From Heterotrichella gracilis (lineage: Eukaryota; Sar; Xanthophyceae; Tribonematales; Xanthonemataceae), in assembly GCA_032358255.1 (NCBI GenBank), contig JAULBX010008218.1:53348-117347 (forward strand): DNA of 64,000 bases. Direction: 5' to 3'. A model generated the notes under the pieces. The model was not told the origin of the DNA. It did no database searches and was given only the letters and a program-made list of their open reading frames with translations. The position numbers were made by a program, and so were the translations under genes. This document shows, in pieces, positions 11,279 to 23,600 of this stretch (positions are counted from its first letter, which is position 1; every line of letters starts with the position of its first letter).

Positions 11279-14200
11279 TCACCTGTTGCCCAGCCTGTCA
11301 ATGGCCACTGCAATGTCCCCATTGGCCTCGCCCAGCGCCCTGCGTGCATCCACCTCTGCAAAGCCCATGTCCACAAGCTGCTGCACCGCACTGGTGCCGC
11401 CACCCTGGTAGCGCTGCTGTGCCACCTCACCTGGGAACCACACACTTGCGTTTAGGGTTTAGGGTTGTATATATGTCCACAAGCTGCTGCACAGCACTGG
11501 TGCCGCCACCCTGGTAGCGCTGTTGTGCCACCTCACCTGGGAACCATGTGCATTTAGGGTAAAGGATTTGGGTTTGTACATTGAGGCATGGATGTGGATA
11601 TCTCTTGGAGGGAGGGATGGCGGCAGGAGGTCAGCAGGATGCAGGTGATAGGCACAAATGGCAGCAATATGATCACCCAATGCGGTGCCCTGATCTTTAA
11701 AGCGAGCACCACATATTCACACAACGACACCGTCACCGCCACCTCTCAACATCTTGTAAATGCTGCCGCCTCCCAATGCCCACATGCGGTGCATGCGGGC
11801 CACCTCCCAATGACCCCTCGCGGCTCAGCCACACCCACCCACCCACCCACCTGTCAGCTTGGCGGCGGCAAGGTTGCTGGCACCCCCGCTGGGGCCTTGT
11901 GGGTGCGACATGCGGGCCTCAGCGGCTGCCGCTGCTGCACGCGCGGGGGCGACAGGTGGCGCGCTGCTGGCGCCTGCGGGTGCATGGGGCCACGCCAGCG
12001 GCATTCAGCCAGGTGCACGCTTTCCAATGGCACACACCCAGTAAACCCTAAACCCTAAACAAAATGTGCATGCGTAGAGGGCCCATGCCATCGCCAGTCA
12101 ACCACGTGTGTGTCTCCGACCAATGCGCAGAGGCGGCATATGTATGCACATGCACTGTAATCAGGGCCAGTGGCGTAGGCTAAGGCAGAGGGTAGTACAT
12201 CAACGCTGGGAGAGAAGTCACGAGGTGTGGTGCGCTCACCGATTGTATACGCCTGGCCCTTGAACTGCGCGCCTGAGCCGCCTGTGGCCCCACCCCCTCC
12301 CCCTCCTCCGCTGCCTGCCGCACCGCCTGATTGGCCTGGCTCAGAGGTGGGCACTGCGGACCAGGCCCCACCACCACCACCGCCACCGGCTGCGCCTGGG
12401 AAGGCGGAGCGCAGCAAGCCGGCCAGACCACCGCCAGGCCCACGACTGAGGTGCGAAAAAGTGACAAGGGTTAGGGCAAGGGTTTAATCAATGCAGGCAG
12501 TGAGGTAGGCATGCCATTGTGGAATTTTGGGTTTGATGAGTGCTAGGGTTTAAAGCAGTGCCCAGGATTAGTCGCGGGATGAACGCTGGAGATGCAAAGT
12601 CTTCCTGACTGGGTGCTATCAGTGGCTGAGTTGAAGGACAGCACAAAACAAGACAGGTGCCAACGGCATGGGAGCGTAAGGGCTCAGACCTGGCTTAGGT
12701 CGGTAAACTTGTTGAGCAATGACACATGCGCTGACGGCAATCGGTGTCCACCCCCACGGCTGCAGCTTGCACCCAGCCTGGTACACCTTCCATTAAGGTT
12801 CTGCCAGGCTTCCCCCTCCCGCCTCACCTGCTTGGGCCAGGTGCAACGTGCGTGGGGAGGGTGCCCGCTGCTGAGCTGGCAATGAATGTGGGCATGGTGA
12901 AGCAGCGCGAAACTGGGAACCGCGCCTCCAGCCAGTGCTGTGCGCCAGGTGGCAGCAGCAGGAGGCGCAGCCAGCCCCACACGTACATCTGGCCGACCTG
13001 CAGGGTGTTTGTTGTCCTTTGCGGTTTCCTGTTCTTTACAATATTGTCCTTGAGTGTGTCACATGTAGGTATGGTGCTAGGAATATACAGGGGGTGGCGC
13101 ATCTGACCATATATGCGTGTATCCACCCCCCTTCACACACACAGGTGCCCCACAACGAAGGTGAAGACGTGAACCCTAGAAGGGTTAAGGGTATCAATCC
13201 ATCGTTGCCAAATCCCTCACCAGCACGCCCGCCAGGTGCCCCACAAATGACGCCGAGGGCATGAACAGCCCTATCAATAGGGTTTAGGATTCCAAACATC
13301 CCAGCAAAAAATCTTACCAGCACGCCCGCCAGGTGCCCCACAAATGACGCCGAGGGCATGAGCAGCTGCCAGAACGCCAGCAGTGCGTAGGGGTACCAGG
13401 CTGCGGGCACAGTGAAGAGGCCGAAGATGGACCGGTGGGTGGCGCGTGATCGGTCGTTGTCGATGACGATCAGGCCAAAGATGATTCCGGAGAGGCCCAC
13501 CGCGCACTGGTACATGAAGTGCAGTCGGGACCTGCAGCGGGGATTGGGTGAGCTGCAGAGATTGAAATGGGGATGATGATGGGAATGATGATGGCTTGCC
13601 AAAGGAAGCAATATGCCCCCATATCACTCCCCGCCAGCATGCAGACATCCTAGCTTTAAAGCTTTTTAGGGCGCAGATGCACCCTTGGCTAGGGTTGTCA
13701 CTCACTCCAGGCTGATCAGGTGCACCACCAGGAGGGTTTGCAGTATAGGATTTTCAGGCGTGCATGTGCACCCTTCGCTAGGCTTTTCACTCACTCGAAG
13801 GGCGTGAGGCTGACCAGGTAAACCACCAGTATGTAGATGGTGTCAGTGAGGAGGATGGACAGGAGCAGCAGGTGGAGGAACTGCAGGAAAGGGAAAACGG
13901 GGAGGGAATGAGGCCGGGGATCAGCCTGAAACCCACATGGTATTGGGTACTGAGATGCGAGGAGAAATGGAGGAGAAATGCGAGGAGAAATGGAGGAGAA
14001 ATGGAGGAGAAATGGAGGAGAAATGCGAGGAGAAATGGAGGAGAAATGGAAGAGAAACAAGGGTGAGGTGCTGGAACAAATAGGAGGCCTCCAATGCAGA
14101 GTTGAGCCCAAAAAGGGATGAGGAATACTGGACCTGAAAGCCAGCCCCTGGCCACCCCACCTGCACCCTGCCCATGCTTTAACCTAAACCCCAGAGCCCT

Positions 14201-15466
14201 AAACCCTAAACCCCAGCTCCTGGCCACCCCACCTGCACGCTGCCCATGCTCCTCTCCAGCGATGATCCTATCGGTACAAATGCCAGCATGTTGAAGGCGA
14301 TGTGCAGCAGGCCGGCGTGGAAGATGACCGATGTGAGCACACGGTACACTGCAGGCGGGGTATAGGTTTAGGGTTTAGGGTGTGCGCCGTATGCCGGCGG
14401 GGTTCGATGACTGGCCTCAGCACGTTGTACACTGCAGAGCAAATGGCCAATGGGGGAGCGGATGACCATGGAGTGCCCAGGGATCGGTGATCATGTACAT
14501 GGCCTCATCCCTTGGTGCAAGCAAGGTAGTGTATTCGGGGTTCGAACACAAGCCGCCTGGCAGAATGTGGTGAGTGCGCGGGATCCCACTGGAAATATAC
14601 AGCTTTTTTTGCAACAACGTCGGAAAGAATGCAACTTTCCCGCCAATGCTGCCCATGCTGTCTTCCCGCCAATGCTGTCCTCGGTTTGATTGAAGGAGAT
14701 GCGCATAAAGACAGACAATGTAAGGGTGTGTGCAGGTGTCTAGGGTTTGGAATTTCTTGGCCTTGCCTTGCCACTCCCTGAGCACCAGCAGCGGGTTGAT
14801 GCACACCAGGCCCACATCCAGCCCAGTGAGCAGGCTGACCAGGTACATGGACACACACAACAGCAGCACCATCCTGCGCCAAGCAACAGGGTTTAGTAGG
14901 CAGCACTCTCAGAATTCTGTAAGGTTTACGAGGTATATTGGCAGGCGCACACATCATCAGCACCATCCTGCGCCGAGCAAGTTGCTTGAAGCAACAGGGT
15001 TTGGTAGGCTTCACCTTAGGGTTTGGTAGGGTTTCAGTAGGGGTTGCTGGCGGGTGCAGTTGGCTCAAGAGGCACGTTGCCAGGTATGAACCAAAGAGCA
15101 GCTGCACCAGTATGAACCTGGAGGGTTCACAGGGTTTTGCAGGGGTCCTGTAAGGCCTGCGCCAGGATGGGGTCATGGTGGGGGGTGGGTGAGGGCTTTG
15201 TGTGGCACACCTTGTGAAGAACGGGAGCGTCTCCAGCCATACTTTGAGCCTGGTCCCCAACGAGACCTGTGGGGAGCGAGCGGGTGGCGGGTGGGGGGTC
15301 AGCGGGGTGTGATGATGGGTGTGGCAGGTGTAGGGGATCCCGTTTGGTCAACACTTGCACCATATGCATGCAAGGGTGGAATCCGGCTGAAACACAGAGT
15401 GTGACTGCCAGGGACGGGTTGTGAACTCACCTGGCTTGAGAACGGCGCTCCCGTGGCAGGCATCAT
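11279..15466 (-). CDS. RBL15: RBL15-like rhomboid protease with C-terminal UBA domain
   Basis: Ten exons, listed from the start: 15466-15431, 15266-15211, 14873-14767, 14348-14233, 13880-13795, 13531-13318, 12997-12828, 12445-12240, 11973-11851, 11430-11279 (TGA). All phases agree; 421 aa, close to Arabidopsis RBL15. Residues about 1-245 form the rhomboid core: a membrane helix (MVLLLCVSMYLVSLLTG), the first lumenal-side segment (VYRVLTSVIFHAGLLHIAFN), the catalytic-serine motif GLSG in exon 6, and the catalytic histidine in SFVGHLAGVL. A Gly-rich linker (exon 8) and an Ala-rich linker (exon 9) follow. The tail is a UBA domain (LVDMGFAEVDARRALGEANG). The serine/histidine dyad is intact, so proteolysis is plausible; the UBA suggests ubiquitin-linked membrane quality control. 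Intron 3 is GC-AG (donor GCAAGG at 14766). Introns hold truncated copies of exons 3, 4, 5, 6 and 10. Confidence 0.9.
11473..11546 (-). repeat. Intronic copy of the start of RBL15 exon 10
   Basis: These 74 bases match 11367-11440, the first 64 nt of exon 10 plus its acceptor region, with two mismatches. The acceptor GGTTCCCAG is retained. The spacer between copy and parent contains GTTTAGGGTTTAGGGTTG. Splicing into this copy would retain about 21 correct residues of the segment before the UBA domain and then run into intron. Confidence 0.85.
13220..13270 (-). repeat. Intronic copy of the end of RBL15 exon 6
   Basis: These 51 bases repeat 13317-13367, the last coding bases of exon 6 (around the catalytic His codon) and its donor, at 97-bp offset and almost identical. 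The copy has its own GTGAGG donor. A more diverged third copy lies at about 13143-13173. AATAGGGTTTAGGATT lies between copy and parent. Confidence 0.8.
13956..14058. repeat. 12-bp minisatellite in RBL15 intron 4
   Basis: Eight or nine head-to-tail copies of GGAGGAGAAATG, with GCGAGGAGAAATG variants. It lies inside the intron between exons 4 and 5 of the rhomboid gene. Confidence 0.85.
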
Positions 15467-16048
15467 GGTGTTTACTGTACTGACAAAGGCCACTCAGCCC
15501 CTAGCCCGTGACATGCAGGAATGGAACGTTGATAGACACGAAGTAATAGAGTGCTGTAGATTCAGACGGCGAGTGCTTTGACCTCTGCAGAAGTATCTGA
15601 AGTGTCTAGCACTACAGTTTGGCAACGTTGTCAGGTCACGTCGGCCTTTACATGCCAGTGTTGGTTGGTGCTGGTTGATATTACTGGTAACGTGTTGCTT
15701 TGCGAAAAGCTGGTATCCCGGCCCTGTGTGCAGTCTATGTGACATTTACCTTGCGAGACAACTTGAAGGTCGAAGCGTCCAGTAAACAGAAGTGCATTTC
15801 GCAAAATATCCCTCAAGCAAAATTCAAAATCATTTTCAAAACAACAATGCATGCATTGTGGCGCATTTCCTCAGACTATTTTGCAACTGGTAAGCCCCTG
15901 CTACACAACGATGAACAACACTTGCCCTTTCACACTCGTCGTACGGACTGTTTGCAACTTGTGATATCGTCACCCAGTTTCTTATACCTGCAGTGTGACA
16001 TTCCGCAGCATTTGCGCACCGAGGCCCTGTCTGGGTCAGCACCCAGCC
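15467..16048. promoter_or_regulatory. Divergent promoter region, RBL15 (-) and TRM82 (+)
   Basis: 582 bases between two divergent start codons. It must carry both 5' UTRs and promoters unless an unseen 5' exon exists. It is AT-richer than its flanks. I see no unambiguous TATA box or known motif. Confidence 0.45.
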
Positions 16049-19000
16049 ATGCCTCGCAGGAAGAAGTTCAAGAACCAGCAAGGGGAGGCAGAAAAGCCCG
16101 AAAGACACCCGGGGTACCAGCCCATAGACCCGCCCACGGCGGTGCTGGCCACGGATGGTGGCGGTGAGGTGGTGGCTGTGGCGGTGGGGACGCACCTGAG
16201 AGTGCACAACGCAAGGTAGGCGCACAAGTCAATACCTGGACAGAAATTACGGTGGTGAGTTTATGTAAAATATGGCTGTTGGCTCTCTTTTCCTCCGTCG
16301 TTAATACGGCCAGCCGGAATGCATGCACATTGTCTAGCCCACAATCCCGTGGCTATGGCTAGCTATGGCGTACACTGTGCAGTGGACGACTCGGTTAAGA
16401 ACCAACTTTTCTTCCCACGCGCTTGGTGCAAGCCCAACAAAAGGTTGCGGCACATACACCTTAGTGTGCCTGTATGCATGCATATAGTGGCTGTGTATGC
16501 GTGCACCGCCGGCACAAGCCTACTCGTGGGGTTTGGGCTTTGGAGTAGTCGTTCCACATAATCAAAACCAAGTAAGGTGTGCCTCAGCTGCGTTGTCCAT
16601 GGCAGGAGCATCCTAGCTGCCTCTGACTACCCATGCTTCCCGCCTGCGTAGTACTATAAAGAAAATTGTTGTTTTTTCTTCTGTTACATGTTTCTGCCTC
16701 ACCTGCAGGAGCGGCACCTCATTCCAGCATGCGGAACAAACCTGTTTTAAATTTGAATTTACTTTCATGTAGTATTACTTGCGCCATTTGCAGGAACGGG
16801 ACCTCTTTCCAGCACGTGGATGAGAAGCAAGGCGGCGGGCATGGCGCCACTATCCGCGCCATTGCATGCGACCCGGCAGGAAAATACGTGCTGACTGGAG
16901 GGGATGACAAGCTTGCCAAAGTGTGGGATGCAGCCACGGGGGAGTGCCTGCAGACGCTGTAGGTGCCCTAGCTTCGGGTTTAGGGAAATGCCAGTCACTG
17001 TAAGTGCCATTTGCTGTACTTTGCCATACGTTTGCTCGCATATGTGCACGTATGTGCCATGAACTTGTTATGCTTTGCCACACATGCATCTATTGAATAT
17101 ACAGTACTACTCGAGGCAACTATCTGATTGACCGATGGCCCACTGGCCTCGTGCAGGCCCATTCAAAAGAAGGTCAGTGCAGCTGCCTTCACCCACAGTG
17201 GCGCATACCTGCTGGCCGCAGACAAGTTTGGGGACGTGTGGGTGGCGCCCACACAGCCACCGGCAGGTGCGGTGGGGGACAGGGGACAGGTGTATTTGCA
17301 CCGGGGAGGGGTGACAGTGTTTTGGACTAATGCGTGCAGGAGTGGCAGGGCAGGGCCTCGCCACGTTGGATTATATAATGGGCATGTTTTGCTGTGTGTG
17401 ATGGGCTATGTAGCATAATGGTGATGTTGCGCGCCATGTGATGCTGTGGGATGCCATGTCACGTGCTGGGGCATGGAGTGTGCCATGTGGCTCCTTTTGG
17501 CGCCCTGTGGTTACTCTTCAGGTGGCCGTGCACGAGTAGCAATTCACATACGTCACTCTTGGGCGACAGGCAGGCATGTGCATATCATTGCATCCCCACA
17601 GTCCATTGAGTGCAATGTTCCAGTTTCTGCTGTGTACATACGGCAACATCATTGCCAACACAAATCACATGTGATCCCTTTCTTATTGTTGCTTCCAGAC
17701 CAGGCGCAGCCCCAGGCCGCCCCCCTGTTTGGCCACTACTGCAGCATCATCACCTCCCTCTCGCTCTCATCCGACGACTCCCTGATCGCCAGCACCGATC
17801 GGGACTACAAGGTGCGGGTGACGCAAATGCCAGCCGATCCAATGGCGGGGGCACACGAGATCCAGAGCTATTGCCTGGGCCACAAGGCTTTTGTGACCTG
17901 CTCCGGTTTCCTCCCCTCTACCTCGGCGGGGGATGGTTCACCCCCCTTGTTGGTGACGGGTGGTGGGGACTGCACGCTGCGGTTGTGGGATGCAACGACG
18001 GGTGCGTGTGTGGTAATCATCCTTTGGCATTCATGAATTTGATGATACATAAATTATGTGTTTGAGTATGTGAGGTACTTGTCCCCGCACTCTCCAGCAT
18101 TACAGGCAGAGTAGCAGTTAGCCTTGCACACTCAAACTATTGATTGCATGACTCTCTCCAATTTATGATGCCATATGTTATGTCCAAAATTTGTGCTTGG
18201 CTTGGAAGCATTCCTTATTAGGGTGACCATGCTATTGTTCTGTGCAGGAGAGGAGTTGAGCTGCCTGGACCTGGAACCCTTGGTGGGGACAAGTGGCAAG
18301 GGGGATGGTGCTGGTGCAAGTCAAGCGGGGGAGGCAGAGGGGGCAGAGGAAACAGAAGTTGTGGGTCAAGGGGAGGAAACCGCTGCAGATGGGGAGGAGG
18401 AAGGAGATGCAGGGGAGGAAGAGGAGGAGGAGGAGGAGGGGGCAGCTCAAGGACAGGGAGAAGGGGAGGGGATTGATGAGGAGGGGGGGCTGCCCAAGTG
18501 CGGTGACAAGCCTTCCATCATGGGCCTGGCATGCTCATCGGACGGGTGCGCCACAAACACCTAATTGCAAAACCCTTTAAGGATGCCTTCAAATTCTGGG
18601 CTTCTTTGCTAGCTAGCTGGGTATGGGACGAGAAATTGGTGAAAATCCCCAAAACCACACACGTGCCATCTGCAGATTCCTTGCTGCAAACTCCCAAATG
18701 TGCCATCATCAGGTCCATCCCATAACTCCAAATCCCTGAATCCACTTTGTGGCTTCCCCACAGGTCCCTTGTTGCCGCCACCATCGAGGGGTGCCCACAT
18801 GTGTTCATCGCGTCCACCAGCGGCCGCCACCTGGCACTGGTGCAGCAGCTGGCACTGACTGGCCTACCCCTCCCCACACACCTCTCCTTTGACGCCAGCC
18901 ACAGGCTGTGGGGGGTGGGGGGACCGTGGGCGGAAGACTCCACTGTGTGTGCGCTGGCTGGCGCCAGGCCTGTGGAGGGGGTTGGGGGGCGGTATGTGGC

Positions 19001-19723
19001 AGGGGAGGTTGCGACTCCGGAGGTGTTGGAGCTGCTGCAGGGGGCGGAGGGTGTGGAGGTGGGGAGGTTGGTGGAGGCGGGGGCCTGGCGGGCGCAGGTG
19101 AGACCCTAGGGAAGGGTTGTTGGAGAGGGCAAGGAGGGGCAGCTGACACTAGGCCAGGTTTGTTGGCATGTGGTAGGAATGCTATGGACAGGGATGTGAG
19201 CATTGGGTGGCAGCATGTCATCACAGCGAGCGTGCAAATCAGCAGCCGGCATGTGCATGATGCATGCCAATCTCCTCCCAATCAAACGATCCTACATAAC
19301 TGACCCTAGGGTCCCTGCTCACCCACCCACCCACCCAAGGCTACGGACAGGTTAAAAATGCGCTACAGCAACTTAAATGATCATTGGTGATAGATCCTCA
19401 ATCTAAATTACTCCTAACACCCACCGTAATTCCCACCCCTGCAGGCCACCGGCAAGTTCAAGAAGCGCGTGTACAGCACACTAGGACATATATTGATATT
19501 ATATCATTTATCTGAAAATACTCCTCATTTCCACCGCATTCCACACCCGCAGGCCACAGGCAAGTTCAAGAAGCGCGTGTACAGCGACAGCCAGCTGGCC
19601 TCGCGCAAGGCGCAGCGCAACGACATCAAGCTCAAGGCCAGGAGGGCGGCCAGCGGGGGGGGAAAGGTGGCGCTGCCCACAGCCACCGTGGTAAACAACC
19701 ACACGGAGCGGGTGGCAAAGTAG
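16049..19723 (+). CDS. TRM82: tRNA (guanine-N7)-methyltransferase non-catalytic subunit, Trm82/WDR4-like
   Basis: Seven exons: 16049-16215, 16794-16958, 17157-17266, 17699-18001, 18248-18545, 18764-19097, 19553-19723 (TAG). Phases agree; 515 aa. WD40 repeats are recognisable: GKYVLTGGDDKLAKVWDAAT, LIASTDRDYKVRVTQMP, SYCLGHKAFVTCSGF and LLVTGGGDCTLRLWDATTG. The STDRDYKVRV ... CLGHKAFV pairing is typical of Trm82/WDR4. That protein holds the Trm8/METTL1 catalytic subunit in shape for m7G46 methylation of tRNA in nucleus and cytosol. Exon 5 adds an acidic, Glu-rich insertion (residues about 260-320). The tail is basic (KFKKRVYSDSQLASRKAQRN), suiting RNA binding. Introns carry truncated copies of the start of exon 2 (16709-16735) and of exon 7 (19446-19477), each behind a possible acceptor. 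Confidence 0.88.
16709..16735 (+). repeat. Intronic copy of the start of TRM82 exon 2
   Basis: Reads GAGCGGCACCTCATTCCAGC against the parental GAACGGGACCTCTTTCCAGC at about 16793. It keeps an upstream CTGCAG acceptor and lies 84 bases before the real exon. Confidence 0.7.
19446..19477 (+). repeat. Intronic copy of the start of TRM82 exon 7
   Basis: Matches the first 32 nt of exon 7 (GCCACCGGCAAGTTCAAGAA...) with one mismatch and has its own CCCCTGCAG acceptor, 107 bases before the real exon. Splicing here would code correctly for about ten residues (ATGKFKKRVYS) and then read intron. Confidence 0.8.
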
Positions 19724-20676
19724 CGAGGGGTGGGGGGTGGGTGGGGGGTGATGGGCCGCCTCCGCGCATGACATGTGCTGTTGAGGGGGAAAGTTGGGTG
19801 GCGCTGGCTGTTCTGGTTGCACGCCAGAGGTTGATAGAGCAGGACAGGTGGTGGCTGGTGGGTGGGTATGGGCATTTCCTTGGGGGCTGAACACACTGGA
19901 ACAAACTGGTGGGGTGCATGTGATGGGGGCATGTGGTGGGCGTCTTGGGGGTGTGGTTGCGGCGTTGGGAGGTGGGGTGGTGAATGGCATGAAGGGTTCC
20001 GCAGGTGGTGTGGGTGCGTCCATGGGGGCGTGTAGTGCCAGACATTGGTGGTAGCATGGTTCTCAGGGTTTAGAGTTTAGGGTTTCTGTGCGCAGGGCTG
20101 CTGTGTTTAATATCGTGCAAGAAAGAAAGAAGAAAGAAACAAAACGCCCACAGGAAACAGCCAGGCACAACACACACAACAGGGCGTGTTCCACCTCGCC
20201 AGAAACCAAAAAAGCGTGGATCACAAGGCATAGCCTGAAGCATAGCAACCATACCTGCCTGGAGACTCAGTGCTGATGGGTTGTCAGTTGTCAAATCAGT
20301 GTTTGATGGGTTATCAGTTCTCAAACACTGTGCCGCATGGCAAGCTGGTCCTCGGCTCCCTTTTAAGCTGTGACTTGACTGCGAGGGTGCCCCTGCTGGG
20401 GCCTTGCCAAAGGGTGGAGGGCATAGGTAGGGTAATACCTGTTACAGAATACCCTCGCAAGGGTGTATGTAAGCAGTGATATATCAGCTGCGACTCCTCC
20501 AAAAAGCCAAAGAGCTGTTGCTGGTATGGCATTTTACCTCCCTGTCTACGTCGCTGCAGGCACGGCGTTCCAACCCCACCCACCGTGCAGTCTCACAGCA
20601 AGCTAAATACCAGCAGGCAGCTTCGGTATCGGAAAACTCGACACTGTCGTGCAATGAAACGCGGCCCCTGGGTTCG
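19724..20676. other. Intergenic region
   Basis: G-rich 3' flank of TRM82 to about 20050 and then AT-richer DNA. One TTTAGAGTTTAGGGTTT motif lies at about 20068-20085. No credible exon. Confidence 0.45.
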
Positions 20677-23600
20677 ATGCGTGGGGACATAGTGGCACCT
20701 TGCAAACGGCTATGGCACAAGTTGCGGCGTGAAGTGCTTGCTCGCACCGGGCAGCATAGGTATGCGTGAGCACGCTGGTATGCATGCATATTGGGAAACA
20801 TGCATGCATGCATCGCCTTGCCCAAGTGGCGTTGCGAGACGCTACCGTGTGGAAGGTGCTTTTAGGCACGAGCACTACCTGTAAAATGACCGTGATAGCG
20901 TTTGAACAACTGCGCACATCCCTAGTAGCTGTTCTTGGACCTTTGCTGATACTGGGTCCAAACCTGAAACCTATCTCGGGACTCCCCGAAGCAATGGCTT
21001 GCAATTGTGTGACTGTCCAGCTAATACTGGACCCTTTTCGATCTTAGTTTGCAAGAAGCCTTGCGTGCGACCACTTTTGCCTGTCACACCCTCACCTGCA
21101 CACTGGCCGACGCTCCCCTGCACGCAACCCCTCTGCAGTGTTAGCAAACCCAAACCAGGCCTGCACAGCCCTCCCCGTGTTCCCGCAGCCCCCACGCCCC
21201 GCTCAGCACCCTCCACTCACCCCCCTCAGCCACCCCTCAGGCGCTGGAGTACGTGGAAACCCTAGCCGAGGGTGTCCGCCAGGGCCGCCGCCTGGCACTG
21301 AGCCGAGCCATCACGCTGTGCGAATCGAGCCGCCCTGATCACAGCCTCCTGGTGCGTGCGTGGGTGGTGGTGGTGCTGGTTCTGGTGCTGGCGGTGGTGG
21401 TGGTGGTAGTGGTGGTGGTGGTGGTGGTGGTGGTGGTGGTGGTGGTGGTGGTGGTGGTGGTGGTGGTGGTGGTGGTGGTGATAGTGGTGGTGGTAGTGGT
21501 AGTGGTGGTGGTGGTGGCGGTGGTGGTGGTGGAGGTGTGCAGCAAGGGGCACGACGTGACATGCCACAGGCCGCCAGACTTTCAGTGAGTGATGCTCTCG
21601 CAGGTGTGTAGGGCAATGCGCTCCCTCACATTGAGCCTGCAGAGCCCATTGGCTTTCATTGGTAAATGGCCTAGGATGAACCACAAATGCTACCATTCAG
21701 CAACCCCCGCCTCTTCCCCTGCATCTACACCCCACACCCACCCCCCACTCCTCTCCAGGCCACCCACCTCCTGCGCCAGCTCCAACCCCCCACCACACCC
21801 ACCCATCCCGACACGCACCCCCAACCCTCCACCAGCCGCACAGCCTTTTCGGGGCCCCCGGGTGTGGGCAAATCCAGCCTCATTGAGGCCCTGGGGACCA
21901 AATTGGCTGATGGGGGGGAGGGGGTGGCGGTGCTGGCAATTGACCCCTCTTCAAATGTGACTGGGGGCGCAATTTTGGGTGACAAGACCCGCATGCCAAG
22001 GTGAGGGGGGGGTGGAGGAGGGGAGTGGGGGGTGTGTGTGCAAAAAAGGCTATGTACAATCAAGGGAAATTGTCAGGATTTATGTATCATTTCCTTTTCC
22101 CGGCTGGCAAGATCTGAGGAACACAGCTAGGTGTGCCTACATAAGTGTTAAACGGCATTAAATGTGCCCCCAATGATTAGTAGGGAGTAGTGCCATGCAG
22201 TCCGCCAGGACCCACGATGTTGCCTCCTTTCCCTCAAAAGTCATGGCATCAAATACAACCCCCTGCATAAGCTCATCACTGCGGCAGCTGAGAAATGAAC
22301 CCTCTGCTCACCCTCTGATGAGCTTACGCCTGTATATGTGGTGCAGGTTGAGTGCCCACCCGCGCGCATTCGTGCGCCCCACCCCCGCCAGGGGCACGCT
22401 GGGGGGGGTGGCGCGCGCAACCGCTGACGCCATTCGGCTGTGTGAGGCAGCGGGGTACACGCAGGTGGGGTTTAGGGATTAGGGTTTAAGCCGCGGGTAC
22501 ATGCAAGTGGGGGTTTAAGGTATAGGGTTTAGGCCGCGGGGAACACGCAGGTGGCGAGGAAGGAAGCCCTAAATGAAAGTCGCATGTAGAAACGCATGTG
22601 TATGCTGTATGGTGAAAACCAATATCTCCTGTTTTGAGCAACCCTCTCCAGCTCCCACATAGTCATCATCCTTACCATCCTCTCAGAGGATTATGCTGTT
22701 ATGACCATCAAGGAAAAATGATCATAATGATAATCATGATCATCGAATAGAAATGATGCATGCGCTATAGCATCCATGCCGCTGGGTATCTTGATGACAC
22801 CCATCGTTGTCCCCTCCCTTCCGCTCGGACTCAACCCCCCCCACTCCTTCAGATCCTTGTTGAGACTGTGGGTGTGGGCCAGTCCGAGGTGTCTGCCTCT
22901 GAGCTTGTGGACTGCATGGTGCTGGTGGTGCCTCCAGTGGGGGGGGATGAGGTGCAGATGATGAAGGTGAGGGGGTGGAGGTAAATTCTAGCTTAGGGTA
23001 TGCATGGTGCTGGTGGTGCCGCCGGTGGGGGGGGGCGAGGTGCAGTTGATGAAAGTATCTCCATCACAGTGATGGGGTGGGTAGGTTGGTATACCCAAGC
23101 CTAGGGTATGCATGTGTTAATTCTGGTATTGGGTATGCATGGCTGATGGTGGAGCTGGGGACGAGACATGAGGTGCAGATGATGAAGGTGGTGGAGGAGT
23201 GGGGAGCGGGGAATGATCCCTGGGCTTAGGGTACACATGATGTGTGGGCAGTGAACCTGTAAAAGCGCTGATGCCCTCATTTCTGGCCTGCTGTGCAGCG
23301 TGGCATCATGGAGGTTGCTGACATCATCGCCGTGAACCCTACATACCCTACACCTTATTAGGATTTCAACAAACCCCAAACGTTGGCTGCTGTGCAGCGC
23401 GGCATCATGGAGGTTGCTGACATCATCGCCGTGAACCCTACATACCCTACACCTTATTAGGATTTCAACAAACCCCAAACGTTGGCCTGCTGTGCAGCGC
23501 GGTATCATGGAGGTTGCTGACACCATCGCCGTGAACCCTGCATACCCTACACCTTATTAGGATTTCAACAAACCCCAAACGTTGGCCTGCTGTGCAGCGC

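Noticed and set aside
21253-21696. Long frames of poly-Val, poly-Gly and poly-His
   Set aside because: They are translations of the intronic (GTG)n microsatellite.
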